Notes under the pieces: generated by a model
Seen by the model: only the letters and a program-made list of their open reading frames with translations
The model's database searches: none
What the model was told of the DNA's origin: nothing
Shown here: positions 1-9,725 of the stretch, piece after piece
Layout of the letters: each line of letters opens with the position of its first letter
Position numbering within the stretch: the stretch's first letter is position 1
DNA from: Trichocoleus desertorum NBK24
GTDB lineage: Bacteria; Cyanobacteriota; Cyanobacteriia; FACHB-46
Length of the DNA stretch: 64,000 nt
Direction: 5' to 3'
Assembly: GCF_030409055.1 (NCBI RefSeq)
Contig: NZ_CP116619.1
Coordinates: 2,891,628-2,955,627, forward strand
Translations under genes and position numbers: made by a program

Positions 1-2760
1 TTCTTCAGGTCGAGAATCTCACCCTTCACATCCACGGTGATTTTCTTGGAGAGGTCGCCGTTCGCGATCGCCGTTGCCACCTCCGCAATGTTTCGGACTT
101 GGGCCGTTAGGTTGCCTGCCATCAAGTTCACGTTGTCGGTGAGGTCTTTCCAGGTGCCTGCGACCCCTCGGACATAGGCTTGCACACCCAACTTACCTTC
201 GGTTCCCACCTCCCGGGCCACTCTCGTTACTTCAGAAGCAAAGGAGTTGAGCTGGTCCACCATCGTATTGATCGTGTTCTTCAGCTCTAAAATCTCGCCT
301 TTGACGTCTACTGTAATCTTCTTCGAGAGGTCGCCGTTCGCTACCGCCGTTGTCACTTCGGCGATATTTCGCACTTGGGCGGTTAAAGAACCTGCCATGA
401 AGTTTACCGAATCAGTAAGGTCTTTCCAGGTTCCGGCGACCCCCGGCACGACCGCTTGCACACCGAGTTTCCCTTCGGAACCCACCTCCCGTGCCACTCT
501 GGTTACTTCAGAAGCGAAGGAGTTGAGCTGGTCCACCATCGTGTTGACCGTGTTTTTCAGCTCTAAAATCTCGCCTTTTACATCTACCGTGATTTTCTTG
601 GAGAGGTCGCCATTCGCCACCGCCGTCGTCACCGCAGCAATGTTCCGCACCTGGGCAGTCAACGAACCCGCCATGAAGTTTACCGAGTCGGTCAGGTCTT
701 TCCAAGTACCTGCTACACCCCGGACATCGGCTTGTACCCCCAGTTTTCCTTCTGAGCCTACTTCACGGGCGACTCTAGTTACCTCAGAAGCGAAGGAGCT
801 GAGCTGGTCCACCATGATGTTGATCGTGTTTTTCAGCTCAAGAATCTCGCCCTTCACCTGCACCGTGATCTTCTTCGAGAGGTCACCGTTGGCGATCGCG
901 GTCGCAACTTCGGCAATGTTCCGTACCTGGGCTGTCAGGTTGCCTGCCATCGAGTTCACGTTGTCGGTCAGGTCTTTCCAAACCCCCGCCACGCCTCTTA
1001 CTTCGGCTTGTACCCCCAGTTTTCCTTCGGTACCGACCTCACGGGCGACTCTAGTTACCTCAGAAGCAAAGGAGCTGAGCTGATCCACCATTGTGTTGAT
1101 CGTATTCTTCAGCTCTAGAATCTCGCCCTTCACATCCACGGTGATTTTCTTGGAGAGGTCGCCGTTTGCTACCGCTGTCGTTACCTCGGCAATGTTCCGC
1201 ACTTGGGCGGTCAGGTTGCCTGCCATCGAGTTTACCGAGTCGGTCAGGTCTTTCCAGGTACCTGCCACCCCACGTACTTCCGCCTGCACACCGAGTTTCC
1301 CTTCCGTTCCCACCTCACGGGCCACTCTGGTTACCTCAGAAGCAAAGGAGTTGAGCTGATCCACCATGATGTTGATGGTGTTCTTCAGCTCCAGAATTTC
1401 GCCTTTGACGTCTACCGTAATCTTCTTGGATAAGTCGCCATTCGCCACCGCTGTCGTCACTTCCGCGATGTTCCGTACCTGCGCTGTCAACGAACCCGCC
1501 ATGAAGTTTACCGAGTCAGTCAGGTCTTTCCAGGTGCCTGCTACCCCTCGCACATCGGCTTGACCTCCCAGCTTGCCTTCCGAGCCTACTTCCCGCGCCA
1601 CCCGCGTTACCTCAGAGGCGAAGGAGTTGAGCTGGTCCACCATCGTGTTGATCGTGTTCTTCAGATCCAGAATCTCGCCTTTGACATCTACGGTAATTTT
1701 CTTGGAGAGGTCGCCGTTTGCTACTGCGGTCGTCACTTCGGCAATGTTTCGTACCTGAGCGGTCAGGTTGCCTGCCATCGAGTTCACGGAGTCAGTCAGG
1801 TCTTTCCAGGTACCTGCTACGCCTCTTACTTCGGCTTGTACCCCGAGCTTTCCTTCCGTTCCCACCTCGCGGGCGACTCTGGTGACCTCAGAGGCAAAGG
1901 AGTTGAGCTGGTCCACCATCGTGTTGATCGTGTTCTTCAGCTCTAGAATTTCGCCTTTTACGTCTACTGTAATCTTCTTGGAGAGGTCGCCGTTGGCCAC
2001 CGCCGTCGTTACTTCGGCAATGTTCCGTACTTGCGCGGTCAAAGAACCCGCCATGAAGTTTACCGAGTCGGTGAGGTCTTTCCAGGTACCTGCCACGCCT
2101 CGCACTTCCGCTTGACCGCCGAGTTTTCCTTCCGCACCTACTTCCCGCGCCACCCGCGTTACCTCAGAGGCGAAGGAGTTGAGCTGGTCCACCATGATGT
2201 TGACCGTGTTCTTCAGCTCTAGAATTTCCCCTTTAACGTCTACCGTGATCTTCTTCGAGAGGTCGCCGTTGGCTACCGCTGTCGTTACCTCGGCAATGTT
2301 CCGCACTTGGGCGGTCAGGTTGCCTGCCATCAAGTTCACCGAGTCGGTGAGGTCTTTCCAAGTGCCTGCTACACCTTTCACCTCGGCTTGCACACCCAGT
2401 TTTCCTTCCGTCCCCACCTCACGGGCGACTCTAGTGACCTCAGAGGCAAAGGAGTTGAGCTGGTCCACCATTGTGTTGACGGTGTTCTTTAGCTCCAGAA
2501 TTTCGCCTTTAACGTCTACCGTAATTTTCTTCGAGAGGTCACCATTCGCGATCGCCGTTGCAACTTCGGCAATGTTCCGTACCTGTCCGGTGAGGTTGCC
2601 TGCCATCAAGTTGACGTTATCGGTCAAGTCTTTCCAGGTACCCGCCACACCTTTGACTTCGGCTTGCACGCCCAACTTACCCTCGGTGCCTACCTCGCGA
2701 GCTACACGGGTTACCTCAGAGGCAAAGGAGCTAAGCTGCTCCACCATCGTGTTGACGACT
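1..2760. repeat. 276-bp coding tandem repeat (HAMP array)
   Basis: The segment reading gctggtccaccat on the + strand (once gctgctccaccat, twice gctgatccaccat) recurs at 251, 527, 803, 1079, 1355, 1631, 1907, 2183, 2459 and 2735, an exact 276-base (92-codon) step with no indel. Units differ mainly by third-position changes and by a few alternating residues ([10 protein letters not shown] versus [10 protein letters not shown]). Confidence 0.95.
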
Positions 2761-3191
2761 TGAGCCGTTTGTAAAAACTCACCTTTGAGCTGGCGACCTT
2801 CAATTTCGGTCGGGATGGTTTGTGACAAGTCGCCATGCGCTACTGCCCGGATAACCCGCGACGTTTCTACGGTGGGCTGCACCAAGTCGCTGATCAAGCT
2901 GTTGACCGACTCCAAGCCAGCGCCCCAGGAACCGCCCGCATTACCAAGAGACGCTCGTTGGGTAATTTTGCCTTCTTTACCCACCACTTTGCCAATGCGC
3001 TCTAGTTCCTTCGTCATCCGCTCATTCAGCTCGATGACGTCGTTGAGGGCATCCGCAACTTTTCCTGCCATCCCTGTGTACTCATCAGGCACACGAACCG
3101 AAAAATTACCTTTTTTAACAGCGCTGAGTATTTTTAGTAACTGTCTGAGGTCCAAATTCTCGGTATCTTTAGTGACCTGTTCAGCGGGCAT
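1..3191 (-). CDS. Giant multi-HAMP signalling protein, probably hybrid histidine kinase (N-terminal part, runs off left edge)
   Basis: Leftward gene starting at ATG 3191 and still open at base 1, so at least 1,063 residues are visible. The first ~140 residues hold a HAMP-like segment ([11 protein letters not shown], then [17 protein letters not shown]). After that come about ten near-identical 92-residue units, each with the pattern [47 protein letters not shown] and [13 protein letters not shown]. There is no signal peptide or membrane segment, so the protein is probably cytosolic. Known proteins with this architecture (fungal Nik1/Os-1 type group III kinases and bacterial relatives) carry GAF, HisKA, HATPase and receiver domains after the HAMP array; those would lie beyond the left edge and are inferred. 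The opposite strand of the array is open by chance and is not coding. Confidence 0.9.
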   Translation of the reverse strand, partial: MPAEQVTKDTENLDLRQLLKILSAVKKGNFSVRVPDEYTGMAGKVADALNDVIELNERMTKELERIGKVVGKEGKITQRASLGNAGGSWGAGLESVNSLISDLVQPTVETSRVIRAVAHGDLSQTIPTEIEGRQLKGEFLQTAQVVNTMVEQLSSFASEVTRVAREVGTEGKLGVQAEVKGVAGTWKDLTDNVNLMAGNLTGQVRNIAEVATAIANGDLSKKITVDVKGEILELKNTVNTMVDQLNSFASEVTRVAREVGTEGKLGVQAEVKGVAGTWKDLTDSVNLMAGNLTAQVRNIAEVTTAVANGDLSKKITVDVKGEILELKNTVNIMVDQLNSFASEVTRVAREVGAEGKLGGQAEVRGVAGTWKDLTDSVNFMAGSLTAQVRNIAEVTTAVANGDLSKKITVDVKGEILELKNTINTMVDQLNSFASEVTRVAREVGTEGKLGVQAEVRGVAGTWKDLTDSVNSMAGNLTAQVRNIAEVTTAVANGDLSKKITVDVKGEILDLKNTINTMVDQLNSFASEVTRVAREVGSEGKLGGQADVRGVAGTWKDLTDSVNFMAGSLTAQVRNIAEVTTAVANGDLSKKITVDVKGEILELKNTINIMVDQLNSFASEVTRVAREVGTEGKLGVQAEVRGVAGTWKDLTDSVNSMAGNLTAQVRNIAEVTTAVANGDLSKKITVDVKGEILELKNTINTMVDQLSSFASEVTRVAREVGTEGKLGVQAEVRGVAGVWKDLTDNVNSMAGNLTAQVRNIAEVATAIANGDLSKKITVQVKGEILELKNTINIMVDQLSSFASEVTRVAREVGSEGKLGVQADVRGVAGTWKDLTDSVNFMAGSLTAQVRNIAAVTTAVANGDLSKKITVDVKGEILELKNTVNTMVDQLNSFASEVTRVAREVGSEGKLGVQAVVPGVAGTWKDLTDSVNFMAGSLTAQVRNIAEVTTAVANGDLSKKITVDVKGEILELKNTINTMVDQLNSFASEVTRVAREVGTEGKLGVQAYVRGVAGTWKDLTDNVNLMAGNLTAQVRNIAEVATAIANGDLSKKITVDVKGEILDLK

Positions 3192-3980
3192 AGCCTGATC
3201 CTTTTAGAACAATGAGGATATGAATAATCAAGGCGTTACTACTAAGCAAATCTGGCCTAAGTCCAGACTCGCTTGAGCAGCAGTCAAGGAGGAGGGAACG
3301 GCGTTAATGTGTCGATCGCTTATGTGGACATAGCTATGGCCTATTATCGATCGCGAAGGATGATACCTGACTTCTGCCAAAAGGTAGATGCTAAATCTAA
3401 AACAACAGTCCTGAGGGTTAATTGGATTCGTACGGCAGAAAAACCTGGATGGATGCTGTACGGTGAGTGATTCGGCACTGTCTAGGAATTGCAAGCGTTG
3501 CTTGAAAAACAAGCTCTGAAATAAATATACTCAAATCTTGTTGCAGGCGCTGTACGTTACTGTACCTGAGACGTATGTCCTTAATCTGGTGGTCAGCGTA
3601 CCCATCTATCGGCTAGGAAAACAGGTTGTTAAAGCAACAGGTGGCGTGAGAAATTGCGTTTCATTGCTAAGCGATCGCCTCACTAGCTATCAGAGAACGG
3701 TTGCGTCAGTAAGACACCTCAGTAACGCCCATCCTGTGAATTTTCTGCCTGTGGATTCCTAAACTCAATTCACTCCTAACCTGATCAAATTTAAATCAAA
3801 ATTGCCTGCTTTGGGACAAGCCAGATGCAAGCTAGATGCAAGCGATCGCTGGATAGGCTTACCCTTCGCGATCGCGGTCAGGGGATAGTTTGGATTACTG
3901 TGGTGATTGAGAGCAGTGGTGAGAAAGAGCATTGGAGCGATCGCTGCTTTACAACCTCAAAATTTAAGATTTTTATTTTT
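3192..3980. other. Intergenic region, no gene recognised
   Basis: About 790 bases between the divergent HAMP-array gene and the rightward gene at 3981. Only short unconvincing reading frames are present (for example 3228-3512 on the minus strand and 3538-3762 on the plus strand), without family resemblance or a ribosome binding site. Several HIP1 sites are clustered at 3830-3950. It must hold the promoters of both flanking genes, but no clear -35/-10 pair was identified. Confidence 0.6.
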
Positions 3981-4487
3981 ATGAAGCCGCACTTTCGAGA
4001 TCAAGTTGCTTGGGCACAAGCCGAATTGCTGATGCAGCCTGCTTTTATTCGCTTGTTGGATAATATCCGTAAGCAATTAGACCAATCGGATTGGAAAGGC
4101 AGCTATCAAGACGTTCAGGTTTGGCCGGAAAACACACCAGAGCCGCTTAAAGCTGAGGTGGCGCAATTGCAAGCTGAGCTGGCTACCGCTGAACCAGAAA
4201 AAGCTTCTGAGATTGAACAAACTTTGGCCCAACTGCCGACTCCCTTTCCTGGTTATCTCTTGTGTTTAGAAAAACAGGGCCAGCAAATGCAAGTTGATCT
4301 GTGGGAGCTGTGCTACCAAGTTTGTTTTCGTAATTACAAGCTGCTGCAAGATAGCTCTGACCAACAACCAGTTGAGATTGACACCAGCTTGATTGATGAT
4401 GAGATGGGAGAGGTGGATTGGAACCGCTTAGACGACAAAGCTCGACAGATCATCGAGCAAGTGTTTGCAGACCTGCCCCCACGTTAA
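3981..4487 (+). CDS. Conserved hypothetical protein (168 aa)
   Basis: The frame is open from further upstream, but the ATG at 3981 is chosen because the preceding translation is low-quality and HIP1-rich. The protein begins MKPHFRDQVAWAQAELLMQP, is acidic, and is probably mostly helical with no membrane segment. The middle is Glu/Ala-rich (residues ~55-80), followed by the segment FPGYLLCLEKQGQQM and a short region (LWELCYQVCFRNYKLLQ) that looks like a compact alpha/beta fold. The next gene, ygfZ-like, starts 25 bases downstream, so the two may be cotranscribed. I do not recognise the family; it resembles cyanobacterial proteins of unknown function. Confidence 0.75.
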   Translation: MKPHFRDQVAWAQAELLMQPAFIRLLDNIRKQLDQSDWKGSYQDVQVWPENTPEPLKAEVAQLQAELATAEPEKASEIEQTLAQLPTPFPGYLLCLEKQGQQMQVDLWELCYQVCFRNYKLLQDSSDQQPVEIDTSLIDDEMGEVDWNRLDDKARQIIEQVFADLPPR

Positions 4488-4512
4488 TTATTAGAGACAC
4501 CGTTTAAGCACC

Positions 4513-5568
4513 ATGACTCAAGATTTACATCAACTTCAAGTGGCTGCTGGGGCTACGTTTGAAGAAATCGGTCAAGCCACCGTTCCTGTGAGCTTTGGTA
4601 ATGATAGCGCTGCGCTTGAGGCTGCTCAGGCAGGAGTAGCACTGTGCGATCGCTCCCACTGGGGCCGCATTCAGATTTCCGATGCCGATCGGCAAACCTT
4701 CTTGCACAACCAAAGCACCAACGACATCAAGCGCTTGCAACCAGGCCAAGGCTGCGACACTGTATTTGTCACTTCAACGGCGCGCACCCTGGATCTCGCG
4801 AGTGTCTATGTCACGGAAGAAACGATTCTTTTACTGGTTTCCCCTAATCGCTGCCAGAGCTTGCTGGATTTTCTCGATCGCTACATCTTTTTTGCTGATC
4901 GCGTCAAGCTCACGAATCTAACGGCAGCAACTACAACCTTTAGTGTACTTGGCCCTCAGAGCGATGCTCTACTGGATAAACTGGGAGCAGGCGAGCTGGT
5001 CGGTCAACCCTACGGCAATCATGCTCTGTTGTCCCTAGGAGACAGTGAAGTTCGAGTGGCGGTGGGGAGTGGTTTAGCAACACCGGGTTATACCCTATTT
5101 GTCGCGGCTGAGGCGGCTGCGAGCTTGTGGCAGCAGTTGGTGGTTCTAGGGACAGTGCCGTTGGGCGATCGCGTCTGGGAGCAACTACGAATTCAGCAAG
5201 GCCGTCCAGTCCCAGACCACGAACTCACAGAAGACTACAACCCGTTAGAAGCAGGTTTGTGGCCCACTATTTCGTTTAGTAAAGGTTGTTACATCGGCCA
5301 AGAAACGATCGCACGTCTGGATACCTATAAAGGAGTTAAGCAAAAACTTTGGGGTCTGCGTCTCAGTGAGCCTGTGGCGGCAGGGAGCATCATTACCTTA
5401 GGAGACGACAAAGTAGGCGTTCTCACCAGTTCCACAACCATTGCTCAAGAAGCGGTTGGGCTTGGCTACATTAGAACCAAAGCGGGGGGTGCGGGGTTGC
5501 AAGTTCAAGTAGGTACGGCCCAAGGGGAAGTTGTCCCTGTACCTTTTTTGACCCATGAACGACAATAG
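4513..5568 (+). CDS. ygfZ: YgfZ/GcvT-like folate-binding protein (351 aa)
   Basis: The tetrahydrofolate-dependent YgfZ/CAF17 family assists assembly or repair of certain Fe-S enzymes and is related in fold to the glycine-cleavage T protein. The family signature KGCYIGQE is at about residues 257-264, followed by TYKGVKQKLWGL. The N-terminal half contains CDRSHWGRIQISDADRQTFLHNQ and LQPGQGCDTVFVT, typical of the aminomethyltransferase fold. Length fits the family. It sits between a hypothetical gene (25 bases upstream) and a sensor kinase (76 bases downstream). No gcv genes are nearby, which argues for YgfZ rather than GcvT. Confidence 0.88.
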   Translation: MTQDLHQLQVAAGATFEEIGQATVPVSFGNDSAALEAAQAGVALCDRSHWGRIQISDADRQTFLHNQSTNDIKRLQPGQGCDTVFVTSTARTLDLASVYVTEETILLLVSPNRCQSLLDFLDRYIFFADRVKLTNLTAATTTFSVLGPQSDALLDKLGAGELVGQPYGNHALLSLGDSEVRVAVGSGLATPGYTLFVAAEAAASLWQQLVVLGTVPLGDRVWEQLRIQQGRPVPDHELTEDYNPLEAGLWPTISFSKGCYIGQETIARLDTYKGVKQKLWGLRLSEPVAAGSIITLGDDKVGVLTSSTTIAQEAVGLGYIRTKAGGAGLQVQVGTAQGEVVPVPFLTHERQ

Positions 5569-5644
5569 GAAAATTCGTTGCAACCTCTGTTTCAAGCGCG
5601 GCAATTCTTAATCCCATCCCTGGAGGAAACCAGGCAACAAACCT

Positions 5645-7993
5645 ATGAAGCGGCAGTTCCGGGAGTTAGGATGGCGACTGCTTCCAGGGGGAATCACAGC
5701 ATTAGTGGTTGCCAGCTTGACTGCGTTAGAGGCTTGGCAGCCATTAGAACAGATTGCCTACAATACGCTGTTTCAACTGCGGGGTGCGATCGCTTGGGAC
5801 TCCAGAGTGGTCGTGGTGGGGATTGATGACCGGAGTCTGCGAGAACTAGGGACATTTCCTTGGGCGCGGCAGCACTATATTCAACTGCTCAGTGTTCTAA
5901 GCAAAGCTGAGCCGAATGTGATTGCCTTAAATGTGGTCTTGACCGATCAAAGTCCACAAGATACCCAATTGGCAGCAGCAGTGCAGCAGCAAGGGCGTGT
6001 GGTTTTAGCTCAAGCCTGGAACAGTACTGGAGAGCCGTTGTTACCCAGCCCCCCCTTGAGCAGAGTGGCTTTTGAGATTGGTCAAGTCTACAAGAAACAA
6101 GATTCTGACGGTCTAACTCGCAAAATTGACTTGCAGTTGCAAGGAGTTCCTACTTTGGGCTTGGCGACGGTTCAGGGTTACAGACTCGTTCAAGCCCCAG
6201 TAAATCTGCCCAACCTGCAACAACCTTTTTGGATCAACTGGCCTGGGTCTGTGCGCCAGCTCCAACATTACTCTTTTGTAGATGTGATACGGCAGCGCAT
6301 TCCTGCTCAAGCTTTTAAGGACAAAATTGTGGTGGTGGGAATGACAGCAGCGGGGCTTGATTCACTGCCCACCCCTTTCGATCGCAATCCTCCAGCCAGT
6401 GGCACACATCTACATGCGGCTGTGATTAGCAATCTGCTCCAGCACAACTCCTTGCGGCTGTTTCCCAAATCCTGGCTAATTTGGCTATTCTTGCTGGGTG
6501 GCCCTGGCTTGAGCTATGTGATGACCCGTTGGTCTACAGCGCGACAAGTGGGCTTGTGGCTGGGGTTATGTGGTGCTTGGGCTGTGGCTGGCTTGCTGCT
6601 GCTGCACCTGGGTTATTTAATCCCTGTGGTGTTGCCCATTATTCTCTTTAGCGCCACAGTTGGCACTGTCTTGATTGAGGAGCGATTGCGCGAAAATGCT
6701 TTGCTCCAGCATGAAGTGAAACAGCTTTGGCAAGCTCACCATCAAGACATCGTGCAAGACTTTGTGCAAGATACCGTAGCTCACGCCTCTATCACGACTA
6801 ACGCCAAATCACCGAACTGGCATACAGCTCATCAGCCCGCTTCCATGCAGCCTGTGGCTCAGTTAGCCTTGCTGGCAGAACAATTTGGCCGATCGCAGTC
6901 AGCCCAAGCCGCGATCGCTCGGAGTCTTTCCATTGGTCTCTTGGCTGCTGATCTTGATGGACTGGTATGGTTCTGCAATCCAGGGGCTGCGAAATGGCTG
7001 GGGATTCAAGTGGGCGATCGCCTCCACGCTCAACTGATTCCCCAGTGGTTGAGCCAAGAACAGTGGCAGGTAGACTTACAGTTGTTAAGGCAACAGCAGG
7101 CAGTCACTCCCCATGAATTGCAGCAAGATGGCACCTGGTTTGAACTCAAGCTAGAACCTCTGCTGTACGGCAATGCCGAAACCCAAGTCGAGCAAAAATC
7201 TCCTGCATTAGATGGTTTGCTGCTAGTTCTAGAGGACATTACGGCGAGGAAGCAGATTGAAGAAAACCTGAGTCAGCAAATGCAAGAACTACAGCGCATG
7301 AGCTTGCTGAAAGATGACTTTTTAAGCACTGTTTCTCATGAGCTTCGCAGCCCGATGGCGAATATGAAAATGGCTATCTACATGCTCAAAATTGCTAGAA
7401 CGGAGGAGCAAGAGGAGCATTATTTTAGAATTTTGCAAGCGGAATGCGATCGCGAAATTAGCTTAATTAATGACTTATTAGATTTGCAACGTTTAGAAGC
7501 CGCCGCCAAGCCGTTTAATCCAGAAACTATTGATATTGATGATTGGCTACCTCGACTTGTGGAGCCATTTGAAGAGCGGGCTAGCAATCGTCAGCAAACC
7601 ATTCAAGTGCAAATTTCTTCAGGGTTGCCACTATTAGTGACTGATCAACCGAGCTTAGAAAGAGTGGTGGCGGAGTTGCTGAATAATGCTTGCAAATACA
7701 CGCCTCCAGGTGGCGAAATTAGTGCGATCGCTCGCTTTGAGTCTCCCTATATAGAATTAAGTGTGAGTAATTCTGGCTCAGAAATTCCTGAAGTAGAATT
7801 GCCTCGCATTTTTGAGAAGTTTTATCGAATTCCTCGCAACGATCGCTGGAAACAAGGCGGGACTGGCTTAGGTTTAGCTTTAGTCAAAAAACTGGTGGAA
7901 CATGTGGGAGGAAAGATTCGAGTGACGAGCAGTACTGAACAAACCACCTTTACAATTTCGCTACCCACCCAATTCTCTCCGCCTGATCTTTGA
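5645..7993 (+). CDS. CHASE2-PAS sensor histidine kinase (782 aa)
   Basis: Membrane sensor kinase. The N-terminus (about residues 10-270) is a CHASE2 extracellular sensor preceded by a hydrophobic segment, with typical motifs VVVVGIDDRSLRELGTFPW and DKIVVVGMTAAGLDS. Three membrane segments follow (about 275-350), then a PAS domain (about 430-550, ending LVLEDITARKQIEENL). The HisKA domain has its phospho-acceptor His near residue 565 in FLSTVSHELRSPM. The HATPase_c domain has an N-box near 680 (NNACKYTPPGGE) and a G-box (GGTGLGLALVKKLVEHVGG). There is no receiver domain and no adjacent response regulator. The catalytic end is strikingly similar to the kinase at 36234-39485. The channel gene starts 24 bases downstream, so joint expression is likely. 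Confidence 0.93.
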   Translation: MKRQFRELGWRLLPGGITALVVASLTALEAWQPLEQIAYNTLFQLRGAIAWDSRVVVVGIDDRSLRELGTFPWARQHYIQLLSVLSKAEPNVIALNVVLTDQSPQDTQLAAAVQQQGRVVLAQAWNSTGEPLLPSPPLSRVAFEIGQVYKKQDSDGLTRKIDLQLQGVPTLGLATVQGYRLVQAPVNLPNLQQPFWINWPGSVRQLQHYSFVDVIRQRIPAQAFKDKIVVVGMTAAGLDSLPTPFDRNPPASGTHLHAAVISNLLQHNSLRLFPKSWLIWLFLLGGPGLSYVMTRWSTARQVGLWLGLCGAWAVAGLLLLHLGYLIPVVLPIILFSATVGTVLIEERLRENALLQHEVKQLWQAHHQDIVQDFVQDTVAHASITTNAKSPNWHTAHQPASMQPVAQLALLAEQFGRSQSAQAAIARSLSIGLLAADLDGLVWFCNPGAAKWLGIQVGDRLHAQLIPQWLSQEQWQVDLQLLRQQQAVTPHELQQDGTWFELKLEPLLYGNAETQVEQKSPALDGLLLVLEDITARKQIEENLSQQMQELQRMSLLKDDFLSTVSHELRSPMANMKMAIYMLKIARTEEQEEHYFRILQAECDREISLINDLLDLQRLEAAAKPFNPETIDIDDWLPRLVEPFEERASNRQQTIQVQISSGLPLLVTDQPSLERVVAELLNNACKYTPPGGEISAIARFESPYIELSVSNSGSEIPEVELPRIFEKFYRIPRNDRWKQGGTGLGLALVKKLVEHVGGKIRVTSSTEQTTFTISLPTQFSPPDL

Positions 7994-8017
7994 CTTGTCG
8001 ATTGGTGATGATTCCCA

Positions 8018-8797
8018 ATGCTTTTGCGTCAAAAAGTTTCTTTCTATCTAGAAGATATTGAAACGCCGATTGGCATCTTGATTAATTTGGCGATCGCCAG
8101 TTTAGTCTTACTCTCTTCAGGCATTTTTGTCGCAGACACTTATGCAATTCCTGATACCGTTCGGGAACAACTCAACCTAGTTGACTCTATTATTTTAGTT
8201 ATTTTTGCAGTGGAGTATGTCTTACGTTTTTGGTGCGCTGAGCAAAAAGCTAAATACTTTTTCAGTCTCTATTCAGCTATAGATCTAGTTGCCATTCTGC
8301 CGTTTTTTCTAGGCGTTACAGATGTTAGCTTTATTCGATTATTGCGCTGGTTTCGGATTTTACGATTAGTCCGTTTTGTGGAAGGTACAGCTTTATTTGG
8401 TCGAGTGAGTGGTGAAGATAGCGCCATTTTTACTCGCATCTTATTCACCTTATTTGCCATCATCTTTATCTATTCAGGCTTGATCTACCAAGTGGAGCAT
8501 CCCATCAACTCGGCAGGATTTAGAACGTTCTTGGATGCTTTTTATTTCTCTGTCGTCACCATGACCACAGTGGGATTTGGAGATGTAACGCCGATCTCCG
8601 AAATGGGGCGCTTGCTCACAGTGCTGATGATTTTGACTGGAATTGCTTTAATTCCCTGGCAAATTGGTGACCTAATTAGGCGGCTGGTAAAAACTTCCAC
8701 TCAAGTAGAAACTCAATGTTCTGGCTGTGGTTTAGCCCTACATGACCCCGATGCCCAGTTTTGCAAAATCTGTGGCACCAGCCTCAAGAAAACCTGA
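8018..8797 (+). CDS. Voltage-gated potassium channel subunit with C-terminal zinc ribbon (259 aa)
   Basis: Six-transmembrane, single-pore channel subunit; four would assemble into a K+ channel in the plasma membrane. The arginine-rich S4 voltage sensor is RLLRWFRILRLVRF (about residues 107-120), and the selectivity filter is TMTTVGFGD (about 181-189), flanked by S5 and S6. After S6 the protein ends in a short cytoplasmic zinc ribbon with four cysteines, CSGCG then FCKICG (about 233-255). The family is usually annotated as ion transporter; the zinc-ribbon tail is the odd part and may be a gating or assembly domain. It lies 24 bases after the sensor kinase and converges with rsmI, whose stop is only 5 bases away. 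Confidence 0.92.
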   Translation: MLLRQKVSFYLEDIETPIGILINLAIASLVLLSSGIFVADTYAIPDTVREQLNLVDSIILVIFAVEYVLRFWCAEQKAKYFFSLYSAIDLVAILPFFLGVTDVSFIRLLRWFRILRLVRFVEGTALFGRVSGEDSAIFTRILFTLFAIIFIYSGLIYQVEHPINSAGFRTFLDAFYFSVVTMTTVGFGDVTPISEMGRLLTVLMILTGIALIPWQIGDLIRRLVKTSTQVETQCSGCGLALHDPDAQFCKICGTSLKKT

Positions 8798-8802
8798 CTT
8801 AG

Positions 8803-9654
8803 TTACTCCGTCGGATCTGAAATGGTGAGCGCTAGTTGGTACAGTTGGCGGCGGGGTAAAGCAGTTTGTTGAGCCAGTTGGCGACTGGCTTGCGATCGCG
8901 AAATCCCCTGCCCCATCAGCACTTGCAACTCTGCTTTCAATGCGTCTTCGGTCAGTACCAGTTCTGTCGGTTCTGCACCCATGACCACTAGCGTAAATTC
9001 TCCGTGAGCTTCACGGTTGCTGTAGTAAGCGATCGCCTCGGCAATCGTGCCGCGCCAAATTTCTTCGTGGAGCTTGGTTAATTCTCGACCTAAAGCAATC
9101 TCGCGATCGCCGCCGAAGGTATCTGCAAAATCCTGGAGGGTTTGTTGCAAACGATGAGGCGCTTCATAAAAAATCAGCGTCCGAGATTCTGGCTTTAAGG
9201 CTTCTAAGCGGGTGCGACGGTCTGAGCCTTTGGGGGGTAAAAAACCTTCAAACACAAAGCGATCGCTGGGTAGGCCAGAAGCGCTCAACGCGGTAATGGC
9301 GGCACTGGGGCCAGGAATGGGCACCACTGGCAACCCCTCCTCCGCGCAAGCTTTCACCAATTCATAACCAGGGTCAGAAATTCCGGGCATCCCTGCATCC
9401 GTGACGAGGGCGATCGCTTGGCCTTGCTGTAACCGACTGATCATCTCTGGGAGACGGCTGAGGCGATTGTGGTCGTGATAACTAATTTGTGGCGTTTTGA
9501 TTTGAAAGTGCTGGAGCAGTTTTCCGGTGTGGCGCGTGTCTTCAGCCGCGATCGCGCTGACTTCTTTTAGCACCTGAATTGCCCGGAAGGTCATGTCCTC
9601 CAGATTGCCAATGGGTGTCCCAACGATGTAGAGAGTGCCAGCTTTGATTTCCAT
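8803..9654 (-). CDS. rsmI: 16S rRNA (cytidine1402-2'-O)-methyltransferase RsmI
   Basis: RsmI 2'-O-methylates C1402 in the ribosomal P site using S-adenosylmethionine. The 283-residue length matches the family. Diagnostic segments are LYIVGTPIGNLEDMT near the N-terminus, AEDTRHTGKLL, LVTDAGMPGISDPGYELV, PIPGPSAAITALSASGLP and IFYEAPHRL. These belong to the tetrapyrrole-methylase fold used by RsmI. It is divergent from the PfkB kinase, with 71 bases between starts, so the two promoters face away from a shared gap. Confidence 0.95.
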   Translation of the reverse strand: MEIKAGTLYIVGTPIGNLEDMTFRAIQVLKEVSAIAAEDTRHTGKLLQHFQIKTPQISYHDHNRLSRLPEMISRLQQGQAIALVTDAGMPGISDPGYELVKACAEEGLPVVPIPGPSAAITALSASGLPSDRFVFEGFLPPKGSDRRTRLEALKPESRTLIFYEAPHRLQQTLQDFADTFGGDREIALGRELTKLHEEIWRGTIAEAIAYYSNREAHGEFTLVVMGAEPTELVLTEDALKAELQVLMGQGISRSQASRQLAQQTALPRRQLYQLALTISDPTE

Positions 9655-9725
9655 TTGGCCATACTATCTTGTGGAGTGAACATCTTGCCTGGATTGCCGA
9701 CAGGAATGGTTGAGTAGGAGCAGGT

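Noticed and set aside
247-2763. Long open frames on the plus strand (up to 278 residues) with repeated Ser/Thr/Phe-rich sequence
   Set aside because: They are the antisense of the 276-bp HAMP repeat; the repeat has no stop in that frame, so the openness simply repeats. The minus-strand product is a clear protein family.
3228-3512. Possible 94-residue leftward gene
   Set aside because: No ribosome site, no family resemblance, and a composition unlike neighbouring genes.
3538-3762. Possible 74-residue rightward gene
   Set aside because: No ribosome site or recognisable motif; contains a HIP1 site and looks like intergenic sequence.
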